From NCBI RefSeq assembly GCF_003992125.1, contig NZ_RQUY01000011.1, forward strand, positions 16,507 through 80,506: a stretch of 64,000 bases of DNA, in the 5' to 3' direction. Every line of letters starts with the position of its first letter. Within the stretch, counting starts at the first letter, position 1. The notes beneath the pieces are model-generated. The model ran no database searches and was not told the DNA's origin. It saw nothing but the letters and a program-made list of their open reading frames with translations. The stretch is from Veillonella caviae. Lineage in GTDB: Bacteria > Bacillota > Negativicutes > Veillonellales > Veillonellaceae. Positions 56,578-64,000 of the stretch are shown here, one piece after another. The position numbers and the translations under genes were made by a program.

Positions 56578-57786
56578 ATGATTACAGCTCAAGAACAAGT
56601 GCGCCAAATTAAACATGGCGTTGCTGAATTAATTAATGAAGCAGAATTGCTCAAAAAAATCGAACGTTCTATTAAAGAAAATAAACCATTAGTCATAAAA
56701 TTAGGTTTAGATCCTACAGCACCTGATATTCATTTAGGTCATACCGTACCGTTGCGAAAACTTCGTTTATTTCAAGAATTTGGACATCAAGTAGTTATTG
56801 TTATTGGTGGATTTACAGCACGTATTGGTGATCCGTCTGGTAAAAGTGTAACACGTCCTCCATTGACAAAAGAACAAGTATTGGAAAATGCCGCTACTTA
56901 TAAAACACAAATTTTCAAAGTGTTAGATAAGGATAAAACGATTGTTCGTGATAATAGCGAGTGGTTGGAATCTATGAATTTTGCTGACGTATTACGACTC
57001 GCTGGTTCTTATACAGTGGCTCGAATGATGGAAAGAGACGATTTTAACAAACGTTTTAAAGAAGGTCGTCCTATTGGTGTTCATGAATTTTTATATCCAT
57101 TAATGCAAGGTCAAGATTCTGTAGCACTTCATGCAGATGTAGAATTTGGTGGCACAGATCAAACCTTTAACTTGTTAATGGGTCGTCATTTACAAGAACA
57201 AAATGAGCAGGAACCTCAAATTGTCATTACGATGCCTTTATTAGAAGGCTTAGATGGGGTTCAAAAGATGAGTAAGTCTTTGGGTAATTACATTGGTATC
57301 GATGAAGCTCCTAAAGAAATGTATGGTAAAGCTATGTCTATTCCAGATGAATTAATGATGCGTTATTTTATGCTTGTTACTGATATGTCCATCGAAGAAC
57401 AAGAAGAAATGACAGTTCGTTTACAGTCTGGAGAGTTACATCCGCGAGATGCTAAAATGCTCTTAGCTCGTACTATCGTTCGTTTATATCATGGTGAAGA
57501 AGCTGCACTAGAAGCCGAAGCAGAGTTTAAACGTGTATTCCAACAACGAGCATTGCCAACAGATATCCCTGAGTTTGTAATGGAAAAACCAAGTGATACG
57601 GTTTTTGTACCACAATTTTGTACAGATCTAGGCCTTACAAGTAGTAATGGTGAAGCACGTCGCTCTATCAAGGCAGGTGCTTTTAAAGTTAACGGTGAAA
57701 AATATACTGAAGAAAATTTAGCACTAGAAGACAATATGATTGTACAAGTAGGGAAGCGTAAATTCGTTAAAATTAAATTCAACTAA
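56578..57786 (+). CDS. tyrS: Tyrosyl-tRNA synthetase
   Basis: Class I synthetase charging tRNA-Tyr. It has 402 residues. HIGH is present as HLGH in [19 protein letters not shown] as [12 protein letters not shown], and an S4-like RNA-binding domain ends the protein ([19 protein letters not shown]). The KMSKS form and length match the TyrZ/TyrS2 branch rather than the KFGKT type. ATG 56578 follows GAGGAGG; five in-frame codons upstream are rejected. It has its own promoter and terminator. Confidence 0.97.
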   Translation: MITAQEQVRQIKHGVAELINEAELLKKIERSIKENKPLVIKLGLDPTAPDIHLGHTVPLRKLRLFQEFGHQVVIVIGGFTARIGDPSGKSVTRPPLTKEQVLENAATYKTQIFKVLDKDKTIVRDNSEWLESMNFADVLRLAGSYTVARMMERDDFNKRFKEGRPIGVHEFLYPLMQGQDSVALHADVEFGGTDQTFNLLMGRHLQEQNEQEPQIVITMPLLEGLDGVQKMSKSLGNYIGIDEAPKEMYGKAMSIPDELMMRYFMLVTDMSIEEQEEMTVRLQSGELHPRDAKMLLARTIVRLYHGEEAALEAEAEFKRVFQQRALPTDIPEFVMEKPSDTVFVPQFCTDLGLTSSNGEARRSIKAGAFKVNGEKYTEENLALEDNMIVQVGKRKFVKIKFN

Positions 57787-57790
57787 ACTT

Positions 57791-57826
57791 TTAGGCGCAA
57801 TAAGATATTTATTGTGCCTAATTTTA
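57791..57826 (+). terminator. Terminator of tyrS
   Basis: TTAGGCGCAATAA and TTATTGTGCCTAA pair over 13 bp with one G-U around GATAT, followed by TTTT. Confidence 0.85.
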
Positions 57827-57940
57827 ATGTTAATGAAAGTATTATAAATTAGTTTTATTAAGTATAGTTGATTAAAATGTTTGAAAAGAGACAAATAGAT
57901 TGTTGTTTACGCATATAGTAAGGCGTATGGAGTTAGATAA

Positions 57941-58558
57941 ATGGATATACAACTAAAACAATATTTAGCTAACAGGGAACAAACTATTGTTACGGATATC
58001 GATGTTATTACTGCTGCTGTAGCTATTCCCTTAGTAAAAATTGATGAAGAGGATCATGTTTTATTTACAGTAAGAAGTATGAATTTGAGGCGTCAACCGG
58101 GTGAAGTTAGTTTTCCTGGCGGTCATAGAGAAGCAAAAGATAAAACCGGTGCTGATACGGCTATTAGAGAGTGCAGTGAAGAGTTGGGAATACCATTGGA
58201 GACAATCGAGTTAGTAGGCCCTGTTGACTGTTTAGTATCTGCCATCGGCGTAAAATTACATGCTGTAGTTGTTAGACTACACACATTGGAGTTTAAACCT
58301 AATAGAGATGAAGTGGGAGAAATTTTTACTATTTCATTAAGAACATTGCTTAATATGGAACCTATAATTGGACATTTAGATATTGGTACTAAACCATTAA
58401 AAGACTTTCCATATCATTTATTAGAAGGATATCAAATTGATTGGAAAATTAGACAGAACTACTCTGTATATTTTTACTCTCATGAACAATATATAATTTG
58501 GGGACTGACAGGTCGAGTATTGAAAAATTTCTTAGATATTTACCGTTCTATCTGTTAA
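57941..58558 (+). CDS. Nudix hydrolase (CoA pyrophosphatase-like)
   Basis: A 205-residue Nudix protein. RRQPGEVSFPGGHREAKDK then TAIRECSEELGI contains the REUXEEXGU metal-binding core. The preceding QPG-VSFPGG and the following LVGPVDCLVSAIGVKLHAVV match the CoA diphosphatase (NudL/YeaB) subgroup. The glutamate seven residues before the REU core in the strict Nudix box is not present, as in several CoA-type members. Substrate preference is inferred. The ATG at 57941 has only a modest GGAG site. Confidence 0.8.
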   Translation: MDIQLKQYLANREQTIVTDIDVITAAVAIPLVKIDEEDHVLFTVRSMNLRRQPGEVSFPGGHREAKDKTGADTAIRECSEELGIPLETIELVGPVDCLVSAIGVKLHAVVVRLHTLEFKPNRDEVGEIFTISLRTLLNMEPIIGHLDIGTKPLKDFPYHLLEGYQIDWKIRQNYSVYFYSHEQYIIWGLTGRVLKNFLDIYRSIC

Positions 58559-58683
58559 GCAAGTGTAATAAGTACATCGAGATTTATAATATCTATATAC
58601 TATATATAAAAGTATAGTTATATAAAATAATTCTAATATTAGAGGTATAATTTGAATTGTTTTATAAATGTACATATAGAAAA

Positions 58684-58712
58684 TTGACAGATTATTAAAT
58701 AAGGTATACTAT
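58684..58712 (+). promoter_or_regulatory. Promoter of ppsA
   Basis: A perfect TTGACA (58684-58689) is followed by TATACT 15 bases later (58705-58710) or TACTAT 17 bases later (58707-58712). It stands in a 206-base AT-rich gap with otherwise no recognised feature. Confidence 0.62.
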
Positions 58713-58731
58713 TTATTTATAAAAGGTTTAT

Positions 58732-58742
58732 TGTGTTGCACT
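58732..58742 (+). promoter_or_regulatory. Candidate CcpN-type operator before ppsA
   Basis: TGTGTTGCACT agrees at 9 of 11 positions with the CcpN consensus TRTGHYATAYW as I recall it. It lies just downstream of the ppsA promoter. A related site (TGTGTTACATA) lies before the ccpN-like gene. Confidence 0.35.
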
Positions 58743-58764
58743 AATTATCTTCAGGAGGTTCTCG

Positions 58765-61149
58765 ATGAATCGCGAAACAGCTTATGTACTATGGTTTGAT
58801 GAATTAAAACGTGAAGATGTTAATCTAGTAGGTGGTAAATCATCTTCTTTAGGTGAATTAACATCGGCTACAAATGTGCCTGTTCCATATGGATTTGCTA
58901 CAACTGCTCATGGATATCGCGAATTTATGAAAGAAACAGGTCTGGAAGAACGCATTCGAGTTGAATTAGAAAGCCTTGATGACGTAGAAAATTCTGCATT
59001 GCTACGTGAAGTATGCACTAAAATCAGAAAAATGATTTGTGCTGAAGAAATGCCTCAATCCTTAGCTGATGCTATTCGCCATTCTTATGAAGAATTGGGT
59101 CAAAAAGTAGGCGAAAATAATCCGTTTGTAGCTGTTCGTTCTAGTGCTACTGCAGAGGATTTGCCAGATGCTAGCTTTGCCGGTCAACAAGATACATATT
59201 TGAATGTACGTGGAGCCGATACGATTATTGAAAAAGTAAAAGAATGCTATGCTTCTACTTTCACAGATAGAGCTACATATTATCGAGTTAAACAAGGTTT
59301 TGATCATATGACGGTAGCATTGAGTGCAGCTGTGCAAATGATGGTGTTTTCTAAAGCCGCTGGCGTTATGTTCACTGTTGACTTGGTAACAGGTGATGAT
59401 AATAATATTCTCATTGAAGGTTCCTGGGGCCTTGGTGAATACGTAGTACAAGGTACGGTAACACCTGATAATTTCCGTGTAGATAAACAAAAAATGATCA
59501 TTACAGACCGTATGATTAATGATAAACATGTGCGCCTTGTTCGTAAAGAAGATGGGGATTGCATTGAAGAAGTAGTACCTAGCGATGAAGCAAAAGCACA
59601 AGTCATTTCTGATGCACAAGTATTGGAATTAGCTGAATATGCTAAAGCTATCGAGAAACATTATGGATGTTACATGGATATGGAATGGGGCGTAGATGAA
59701 CGAAATGGGAAAATTTGGATTTTACAAGCTCGCCCAGAAACTGTATGGTCTAGAAAAGACAAATCCAATAGTGCTGATGCTAGATTGAATACAGCAGTTA
59801 CAACAAATCGTGATATCGTTGTAAAAGGTTTACCTGCATCCCCTGGTAAAGCTGCTGGTAAAGCGCATGTCATTATTAACCCAGAGGATATCGATGAATT
59901 CAAAGAAGGGGAAATTTTAGTTACTGCTATGACTGCACCGGATTGGGTACCAGCGATGAAGAAAGCTAAAGCCATCGTTACCGATGCAGGTGGTATGACT
60001 TGTCATGCATCCATTGTTAGCCGTGAGTTAGGTATACCTTGTATTGTAGGTACTAAGAGCCGTAGTCACGAAGCGACTACATCTATTCAAGATGGTCAAA
60101 TGATTACTGTAGATGCTACAAATGGTATTGTTTATGATGGTGTCTTAGAAGATCTAGTAAAACCAGCAGATTCTCAAGATGCATCTGCTGTTGTAAGTGA
60201 ATACATTCCTGTTACAGGCACCAAGATTTACATGAATTTAGGGGATCCTGATTTAGCAGAGAAATATGGCGTATTACCATGTGATGGTATCGGCTTAATG
60301 AGGGAAGAATTTATTTGGACCACATTCATTCATGAACATCCATTGCACCTTATTGAAACAGGTCGCAGTGATGTAGCTGTTAATACCTTAGCAGAAGGTA
60401 TGCGTAAGGTTTGTCAGGCATTGGCTCCACGTCAAGTAGTGGTACGTCTTAGTGATTTTAAATCTAGTGAGTATCGGGATTTAAAAGGTGGCGATAAATA
60501 TGAGCCTCATGAATCTAGTGCTTTATTAGGATGGCGAGGTGCTTCTCGCTATTACGACCCTAAGTATTTGCCAGCTTTCAAATTAGAACTAGAAGCTATT
60601 AAAAAAGTACGTAATGAATATGGATTTAAAAATTTACAAGTTATGATTCCATTCTGCCGCACTGTAGAAGAAGCAGAACTTGTTACTAATTTGATGGCTC
60701 AAGAAGGTCTTGTAAGAGGCAAGGATTTCAAAGTTTGGCTAATGGCAGAGATTCCTTCTAATATTATTTTGGCAGATCAATTCAATAAATATGTAGATGG
60801 GTATTCTATTGGTTCTAATGATTTGACTATGCTAGTACTTGGCTGTGACCGTGATAATGAAACAGTGCAACATATTTATGATGAACGTAATTTAGCGGTT
60901 CGTCGTGCTATTCGCCATTTAATTGATGTAGCACATAAAGACGGGAAAACCGTATCTATCTGCGGTCAAGCTCCAAGTGTATATCCAGAACTTTGTGAAT
61001 TCCTCGTAAAAAGCGGTATCGATTCTATTTCCGTTAACCCTGATGCTGTTAAGAATACGAAGAAAATGGTGGCTCAAATTGAACAACGTATGATGATGGA
61101 TGCTCTTACTGGTCGTGGCCGTCAAGATGTTGATGAACTGGAGTGGTAA
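58765..61149 (+). CDS. ppsA: Phosphoenolpyruvate synthase
   Basis: Makes PEP from pyruvate and ATP (AMP and phosphate released), the entry to gluconeogenesis. It has 794 residues. The ATP-grasp domain (about 10-340) has NLVGGKSSSLGEL and VAVRSSATAEDLPDASFAGQ. The swivelling domain has GGMTCHASIVSRELGIP, with phosphorylated His414 and Thr412, the residue that PSRP proteins phosphorylate. The TIM barrel ends with CGQAPSVYPELCEF (Cys733). The size and missing linker favour PEP synthase over pyruvate phosphate dikinase. CAGGAGG precedes the ATG; its regulators follow. Confidence 0.93.
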   Translation: MNRETAYVLWFDELKREDVNLVGGKSSSLGELTSATNVPVPYGFATTAHGYREFMKETGLEERIRVELESLDDVENSALLREVCTKIRKMICAEEMPQSLADAIRHSYEELGQKVGENNPFVAVRSSATAEDLPDASFAGQQDTYLNVRGADTIIEKVKECYASTFTDRATYYRVKQGFDHMTVALSAAVQMMVFSKAAGVMFTVDLVTGDDNNILIEGSWGLGEYVVQGTVTPDNFRVDKQKMIITDRMINDKHVRLVRKEDGDCIEEVVPSDEAKAQVISDAQVLELAEYAKAIEKHYGCYMDMEWGVDERNGKIWILQARPETVWSRKDKSNSADARLNTAVTTNRDIVVKGLPASPGKAAGKAHVIINPEDIDEFKEGEILVTAMTAPDWVPAMKKAKAIVTDAGGMTCHASIVSRELGIPCIVGTKSRSHEATTSIQDGQMITVDATNGIVYDGVLEDLVKPADSQDASAVVSEYIPVTGTKIYMNLGDPDLAEKYGVLPCDGIGLMREEFIWTTFIHEHPLHLIETGRSDVAVNTLAEGMRKVCQALAPRQVVVRLSDFKSSEYRDLKGGDKYEPHESSALLGWRGASRYYDPKYLPAFKLELEAIKKVRNEYGFKNLQVMIPFCRTVEEAELVTNLMAQEGLVRGKDFKVWLMAEIPSNIILADQFNKYVDGYSIGSNDLTMLVLGCDRDNETVQHIYDERNLAVRRAIRHLIDVAHKDGKTVSICGQAPSVYPELCEFLVKSGIDSISVNPDAVKNTKKMVAQIEQRMMMDALTGRGRQDVDELEW

Positions 61150-61168
61150 AACTATTACATAGAAATAT

Positions 61169-61198
61169 AGAGGGGGCCATGGGTCTCCTCTTTTTCTT
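61169..61198 (+). terminator. Terminator of ppsA
   Basis: AGAGGGGGCC and GGTCTCCTCT pair over 10 bp (two G-U) around ATG, followed by TTTTTCTT. Confidence 0.78.
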
Positions 61199-61199
61199 G

Positions 61200-61230
61200 T
61201 GTGTTACATAGGTTATAATAGTGCTATATG
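61200..61230 (+). promoter_or_regulatory. Promoter region and candidate operators before the ccpN-like gene
   Basis: TATAAT at 61214-61219 is a likely -10 element. TGTGTTACATA (61200-61210) matches the CcpN consensus TRTGHYATAYW at 10 of 11 positions, and AGTGCTATATG (61220-61230) at 9 of 11. The two flank the -10, as expected for an autoregulated gene. Confidence 0.4.
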
Positions 61231-61247
61231 TGAAAGGAGGTTAGGGT

Positions 61248-61886
61248 GTGAAGCTTTCAAAACGTCAAGAAGATATCGCCCATATTGTGCGTGAGAAAGG
61301 TCCTATTACGGGTAGTGAGATTGCTGATTTTTTAGAGGTTAGTCGTTCTGCATTGCGATCTGATTTAGCTGTGCTCACCATGATAGGGGTTCTTGATGCA
61401 CGGCCTAATGTCGGTTACTATTACGTGGGATTATCCCATGAAACACAAACAGCAGAAACATTGAAATCCTATAAGGTGCGAGATGTGCTATCACAAGCTG
61501 TTGTAGTATCTCCAAACACAAATTTATACGATACTATCGTTACTATTTTTACAGAAGATGTGGGAACGATTCTTGTTTGCGAAGAGTCTTATTTAGTAGG
61601 TGTTGTATCTCGTAAAGATTTATTACGAGCCTCTATGGGGCAAACCGATGCACATACAATGCCTATTTCTATGATTATGACACCGGTTAGCAAAGTGATT
61701 GCTGTTGAAGCAGATGACTCTTTAGTAGAAGCGGCGCAGAAGATGATTGATTATGAGGTCGATTGTTTACCTGTTGTGGTACGCGAAGAAGATGATGATT
61801 CTAAGAAGCGATTTACGGTAGTAGGACGTGTATCGAAAACGACGATAACAAAGATATTTTTAGAATGTAGTATTCATGAGGTATAA
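61248..61886 (+). CDS. CcpN-like transcriptional repressor with CBS domains
   Basis: A 212-residue regulator. An N-terminal helix-turn-helix (about 3-55, GPITGSEIADFLEVSRSALRSDLAVL) is followed by two CBS domains (about 70-205, VVVSPNTNLYDTIVTIFTEDVGTILV and MIMTPVSKVIAVEADDSLVEAAQKM). This is the layout of Bacillus CcpN, which represses gluconeogenic genes and senses adenine nucleotides. Placement between ppsA and its PSRP regulator supports control of PEP synthase. The start is GTG 61248 after GAAAGGAGG. Confidence 0.9.
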   Translation: MKLSKRQEDIAHIVREKGPITGSEIADFLEVSRSALRSDLAVLTMIGVLDARPNVGYYYVGLSHETQTAETLKSYKVRDVLSQAVVVSPNTNLYDTIVTIFTEDVGTILVCEESYLVGVVSRKDLLRASMGQTDAHTMPISMIMTPVSKVIAVEADDSLVEAAQKMIDYEVDCLPVVVREEDDDSKKRFTVVGRVSKTTITKIFLECSIHEV

Positions 61887-61889
61887 GTA

Positions 61890-62711
61890 ATGGCAGAAAA
61901 AATTATTTATGCAATTTCTGATTCCTTAGGGGAAACGGCAGAGGCGGTAGCGAGAGCCACTGCAAGTCAATACGATAAGGAACAAATTGAAATTGTACGA
62001 ATTCCATATATTGAAAATGAAGAACAAATTGATGAAATCGTTGATGATGCCAAAAAAGGTCATCATGTTATTTGTCATACTATTGTATCTCAATCATTGC
62101 GTACTTATCTGCATGAAAAAGCAGCCGAAAATAATATTCCTGCTGTAGATATTATGGGCCCTGTTTTAGATGCAGTAGGCACAGTGGCTACTACAAAACC
62201 AAGGATGACAGCTGGTATGGTACATAAGTTAGACCAAGAATATTTCAAAAAAGTGGAAGCCATTGAGTTTGCTGTAAAATATGATGATGGTAAGAATCCA
62301 TCAGGATTTGAAAAAGCAGATGTGGTTATTATTGGTGTGTCTAGAACTAGTAAAACACCATTATCCATGTTTTTAGCGTATAAAAAAATCAAAGCTGCTA
62401 ATTTGCCATTAGTACCAGAGGTACCATTGCCAGAAGAATTATTTAAAATTCCTTCTAAAAAAATTGTGGGTCTTGTTATTGATCCATATAAACTAAATAA
62501 TATCCGTAGTGAGCGGTTGCGTGCTATTGGTCTTGAAGATGAAGCTAACTATGCTTCTGTAGAGCGTATCAATGAAGAATTAGAATACGCCAAAGCGGTT
62601 ATGCGTCGTCTCCATTGCCAAGTATTAGATGTTTCTAATAAATCTATCGAAGAAACAGCTTCTCTTGTTATGCAATTAGTTGACAAGAATCGCATATGTG
62701 ACGGAAAATAA
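61890..62711 (+). CDS. ppsR: PEP synthase regulatory protein (PSRP, DUF299)
   Basis: Bifunctional ADP-dependent kinase and phosphate-dependent phosphorylase that switches PpsA off and on by modifying the threonine two residues before its catalytic histidine. It has 273 residues. IYAISDSLGETAEAVARA at the N terminus and the P-loop-like IIGVSRTSKTPLSMFLAYK at about residue 148 are family hallmarks. It starts 3 bases after the ccpN-like gene, an arrangement also known in Firmicutes. Because the target upstream is ppsA, the PpsR name is used rather than the PPDK form. Confidence 0.92.
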   Translation: MAEKIIYAISDSLGETAEAVARATASQYDKEQIEIVRIPYIENEEQIDEIVDDAKKGHHVICHTIVSQSLRTYLHEKAAENNIPAVDIMGPVLDAVGTVATTKPRMTAGMVHKLDQEYFKKVEAIEFAVKYDDGKNPSGFEKADVVIIGVSRTSKTPLSMFLAYKKIKAANLPLVPEVPLPEELFKIPSKKIVGLVIDPYKLNNIRSERLRAIGLEDEANYASVERINEELEYAKAVMRRLHCQVLDVSNKSIEETASLVMQLVDKNRICDGK

Positions 62712-62738
62712 AAGGGAAGGCAATAGTCTTCCTTTTTC
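62711..62738 (+). terminator. Terminator of the ccpN-ppsR unit
   Basis: AAAGGGAAG and CTTCCTTTT pair over 9 bp (one G-U) around an 8-base loop, followed by more T. It starts at the stop codon. Confidence 0.78.
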
Positions 62739-62830
62739 CTTATGTGTTCATTCTGATGTTAGTCCATAGCTATGCATACAGCAATGAATCAGTACTGTTT
62801 ATATATTAGTAACATATATTGTGAGGTACT

Positions 62831-63820
62831 ATGAATATTAGAGAAAGTATAGAAGAACGGGAGGAATTATTATTATCTCCTTATGCGGCGAAAAGCCGTG
62901 AAGCTACTCGTGATATAGAAGAGGAACCGGATCCATTGCGCACGGCCTTTCAACGAGATCGAGATCGAATTATTCACAGTAAATGTTTTAGACGATTAAA
63001 ACATAAAACACAGGTATATATTGCACCAGGGGACCATTATAGAACTCGTATGACTCATACTTTAGAGGTAGGGCAAATTGGTCGTACTGTAGCGAGAGCA
63101 TTACGTTTAAATGAAGATTTAGTAGAAGCTATTGCTATGGGGCATGATGTAGGGCATACACCTTTTGGCCATGTAGGTGAGTATGCATTACGTGAGATGG
63201 TAGGTCATTTTAATCACAATGAACAGAGTTTACGTATGGTAGAAGTCTTAGAAAAGCACGGAACGCGGCAAGGTCTTAATTTAACAAAAGAGGTGCGCAA
63301 TGGCATCTTAGGGCATACGGGAGAGACAGTGCCGAATACCTTAGAAGGCCAAATTATCCGAATTGTAGATCGTATTGCTTATTTATGTCATGATTATGAT
63401 GATGCGCAACGGGCGGGTATGTTGACTTCTAATGATTTGCCGGAAGAAGTACGTACTTATTTTGGTGACACCCCATCTAGTATGATTACAGCTATGGTAA
63501 AAGATATGGTAGAACAGTCTTTTGATAAACCTAAAATTGTTATGTCTGGGGAAATTGAAAGTACTATGCATGTATTTAGACAATTTATGTTCCAAAATGT
63601 ATATTTGGCCCCTGCACTCATTCCAGATCGCAATAAGGCGGCTCACGTAGTGAAAAATTTATTTACACATTTTATGGAACACCCAGAAGATATAGAAACT
63701 TATGTAGAACGAGATGGGCTGTATTCTACTATCGATATTATCGATTATGTAGCAGGTCTTACCGATCAATATGCGATAAAACTATTTAAAAAATATTACC
63801 TTCCTAGTATTACATTGTAA
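62831..63820 (+). CDS. dGTPase-like HD-domain triphosphohydrolase
   Basis: A 329-residue protein of the Dgt family, which removes triphosphate from deoxynucleotides. FRRLKHKTQVYI, RTRMTHTLEVGQIGRTVARAL and AMGHDVGHTPFGHVGE carry the metal-binding H...HD motif, with the last aspartate in IVDRIAYLCHDYDD. It is shorter than E. coli Dgt (about 500 residues) and matches the type 2 subfamily found before dnaG-rpoD in many Firmicutes, though those genes lie beyond the window. The ATG has a GTGAGG site. Confidence 0.93.
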   Translation: MNIRESIEEREELLLSPYAAKSREATRDIEEEPDPLRTAFQRDRDRIIHSKCFRRLKHKTQVYIAPGDHYRTRMTHTLEVGQIGRTVARALRLNEDLVEAIAMGHDVGHTPFGHVGEYALREMVGHFNHNEQSLRMVEVLEKHGTRQGLNLTKEVRNGILGHTGETVPNTLEGQIIRIVDRIAYLCHDYDDAQRAGMLTSNDLPEEVRTYFGDTPSSMITAMVKDMVEQSFDKPKIVMSGEIESTMHVFRQFMFQNVYLAPALIPDRNKAAHVVKNLFTHFMEHPEDIETYVERDGLYSTIDIIDYVAGLTDQYAIKLFKKYYLPSITL

Positions 63821-63884
63821 ATGTAATGTATCTAGTGATATTCTGTTAGGATTATGTATTAATAAAAGATTTATTAGGGTTATA

Positions 63885-63990
63885 GGACAAAAAGTGTTGG
63901 TTTTATAGGCGATGCACTCAGTAAATTACTGAGTGCATCGCCTTTTTAAATTGTTTAGTAATTTTTAAATGGTGGACAAAAGGTGTTGGT
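63885..63990 (+). repeat. Pair of 17-base direct repeats flanking a terminator
   Basis: GGACAAAAAGTGTTGGT (63885-63901) and GGACAAAAGGTGTTGGT (63974-63990) differ at one base and are 89 bases apart. The dgt terminator lies between them. They may be protein-binding sites for whatever follows the window. Confidence 0.6.
63907..63947 (+). terminator. Terminator after the dGTPase gene
   Basis: An 18-base arm (63907-63924) and its exact complement (63926-63943) are separated by one base, so the folded loop uses the innermost pairs. A T-run follows. Very stable; it could also act as a cruciform. Confidence 0.88.
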
Positions 63991-64000
63991 AAAAAGTTTG

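Noticed and set aside
59062..59619. 185-codon antisense frame within ppsA
   Set aside because: It lies wholly inside a strongly conserved gene, lacks a start signal and has shadow-like Ile/His/Cys composition.

Overview
The window is AT-rich, almost wholly coding and read mostly on the + strand. It fits a diderm Firmicute of the Negativicutes, most likely Veillonella or a close relative. The Firmicutes side shows in CggR, a CcpN-like regulator, MutS2, YqhQ, YdbC and YwlE homologues and in gene order. The diderm side shows in a small beta-barrel outer-membrane protein behind ftsZ, a MacAB-like efflux set and a type IV pilus / type II secretion-like operon. MurE carries the DNPR motif of meso-diaminopimelate-adding enzymes. 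The genus call is inference from gene content; no database was searched.

Layout. 1-11987 is a division and cell wall (dcw) cluster: rsmH (5' cut by the window edge), ftsL-like, murE, murF, mraY, murD, murG, murC, ddl, ftsQ, ftsZ, followed closely by an outer-membrane protein gene. ftsI, ftsW, murB and ftsA are not in it. 12.8-16.7 kb has an aminotransferase, a convergent DUF896 gene, nth, and a 478-residue protein that looks like a worn-down type I methylase/specificity protein. 16.8-24.6 kb is a housekeeping block: ydbC-like, rpmE, yqhQ, prfA, prmC, sua5-type tsaC, ywlE-like, rpiB, glyA, upp. 24.7-31.8 kb is a complete cggR-gap-pgk-tpiA-gpmI-eno operon behind a recognisable promoter and a two-repeat CggR-type operator.

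32.0-40.0 kb is a compact pilus/pseudopilus operon: two ATPases (PilB- and PilT-like), PilC, a major prepilin, a short prepilin peptidase, four minor pilin-like proteins, and PilM/N/O-like proteins, with no secretin. 40.1-44.8 kb has a divergent shikimate kinase overlapping pfkA, then a MacA/MacB-type export system. 45.0-57.8 kb carries a thioesterase, pheS-pheT, a double-length U32 protein, mutS2, a class A penicillin-binding protein on the - strand and tyrS. 57.9-63.8 kb has a Nudix hydrolase, then ppsA with its likely transcriptional (CcpN-like) and post-translational (PSRP) regulators, then a dGTPase-like HD protein.

How the genes work together. The triose-phosphate operon, ppsA with its two regulators, and pfkA supply carbon interconversion between pyruvate and hexose phosphates. 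In a lactate-using organism this would run mainly as gluconeogenesis (inference). No rRNA, tRNA, CRISPR array, prophage, insertion sequence or riboswitch was recognised. Most operon ends have clear hairpin terminators, listed individually.
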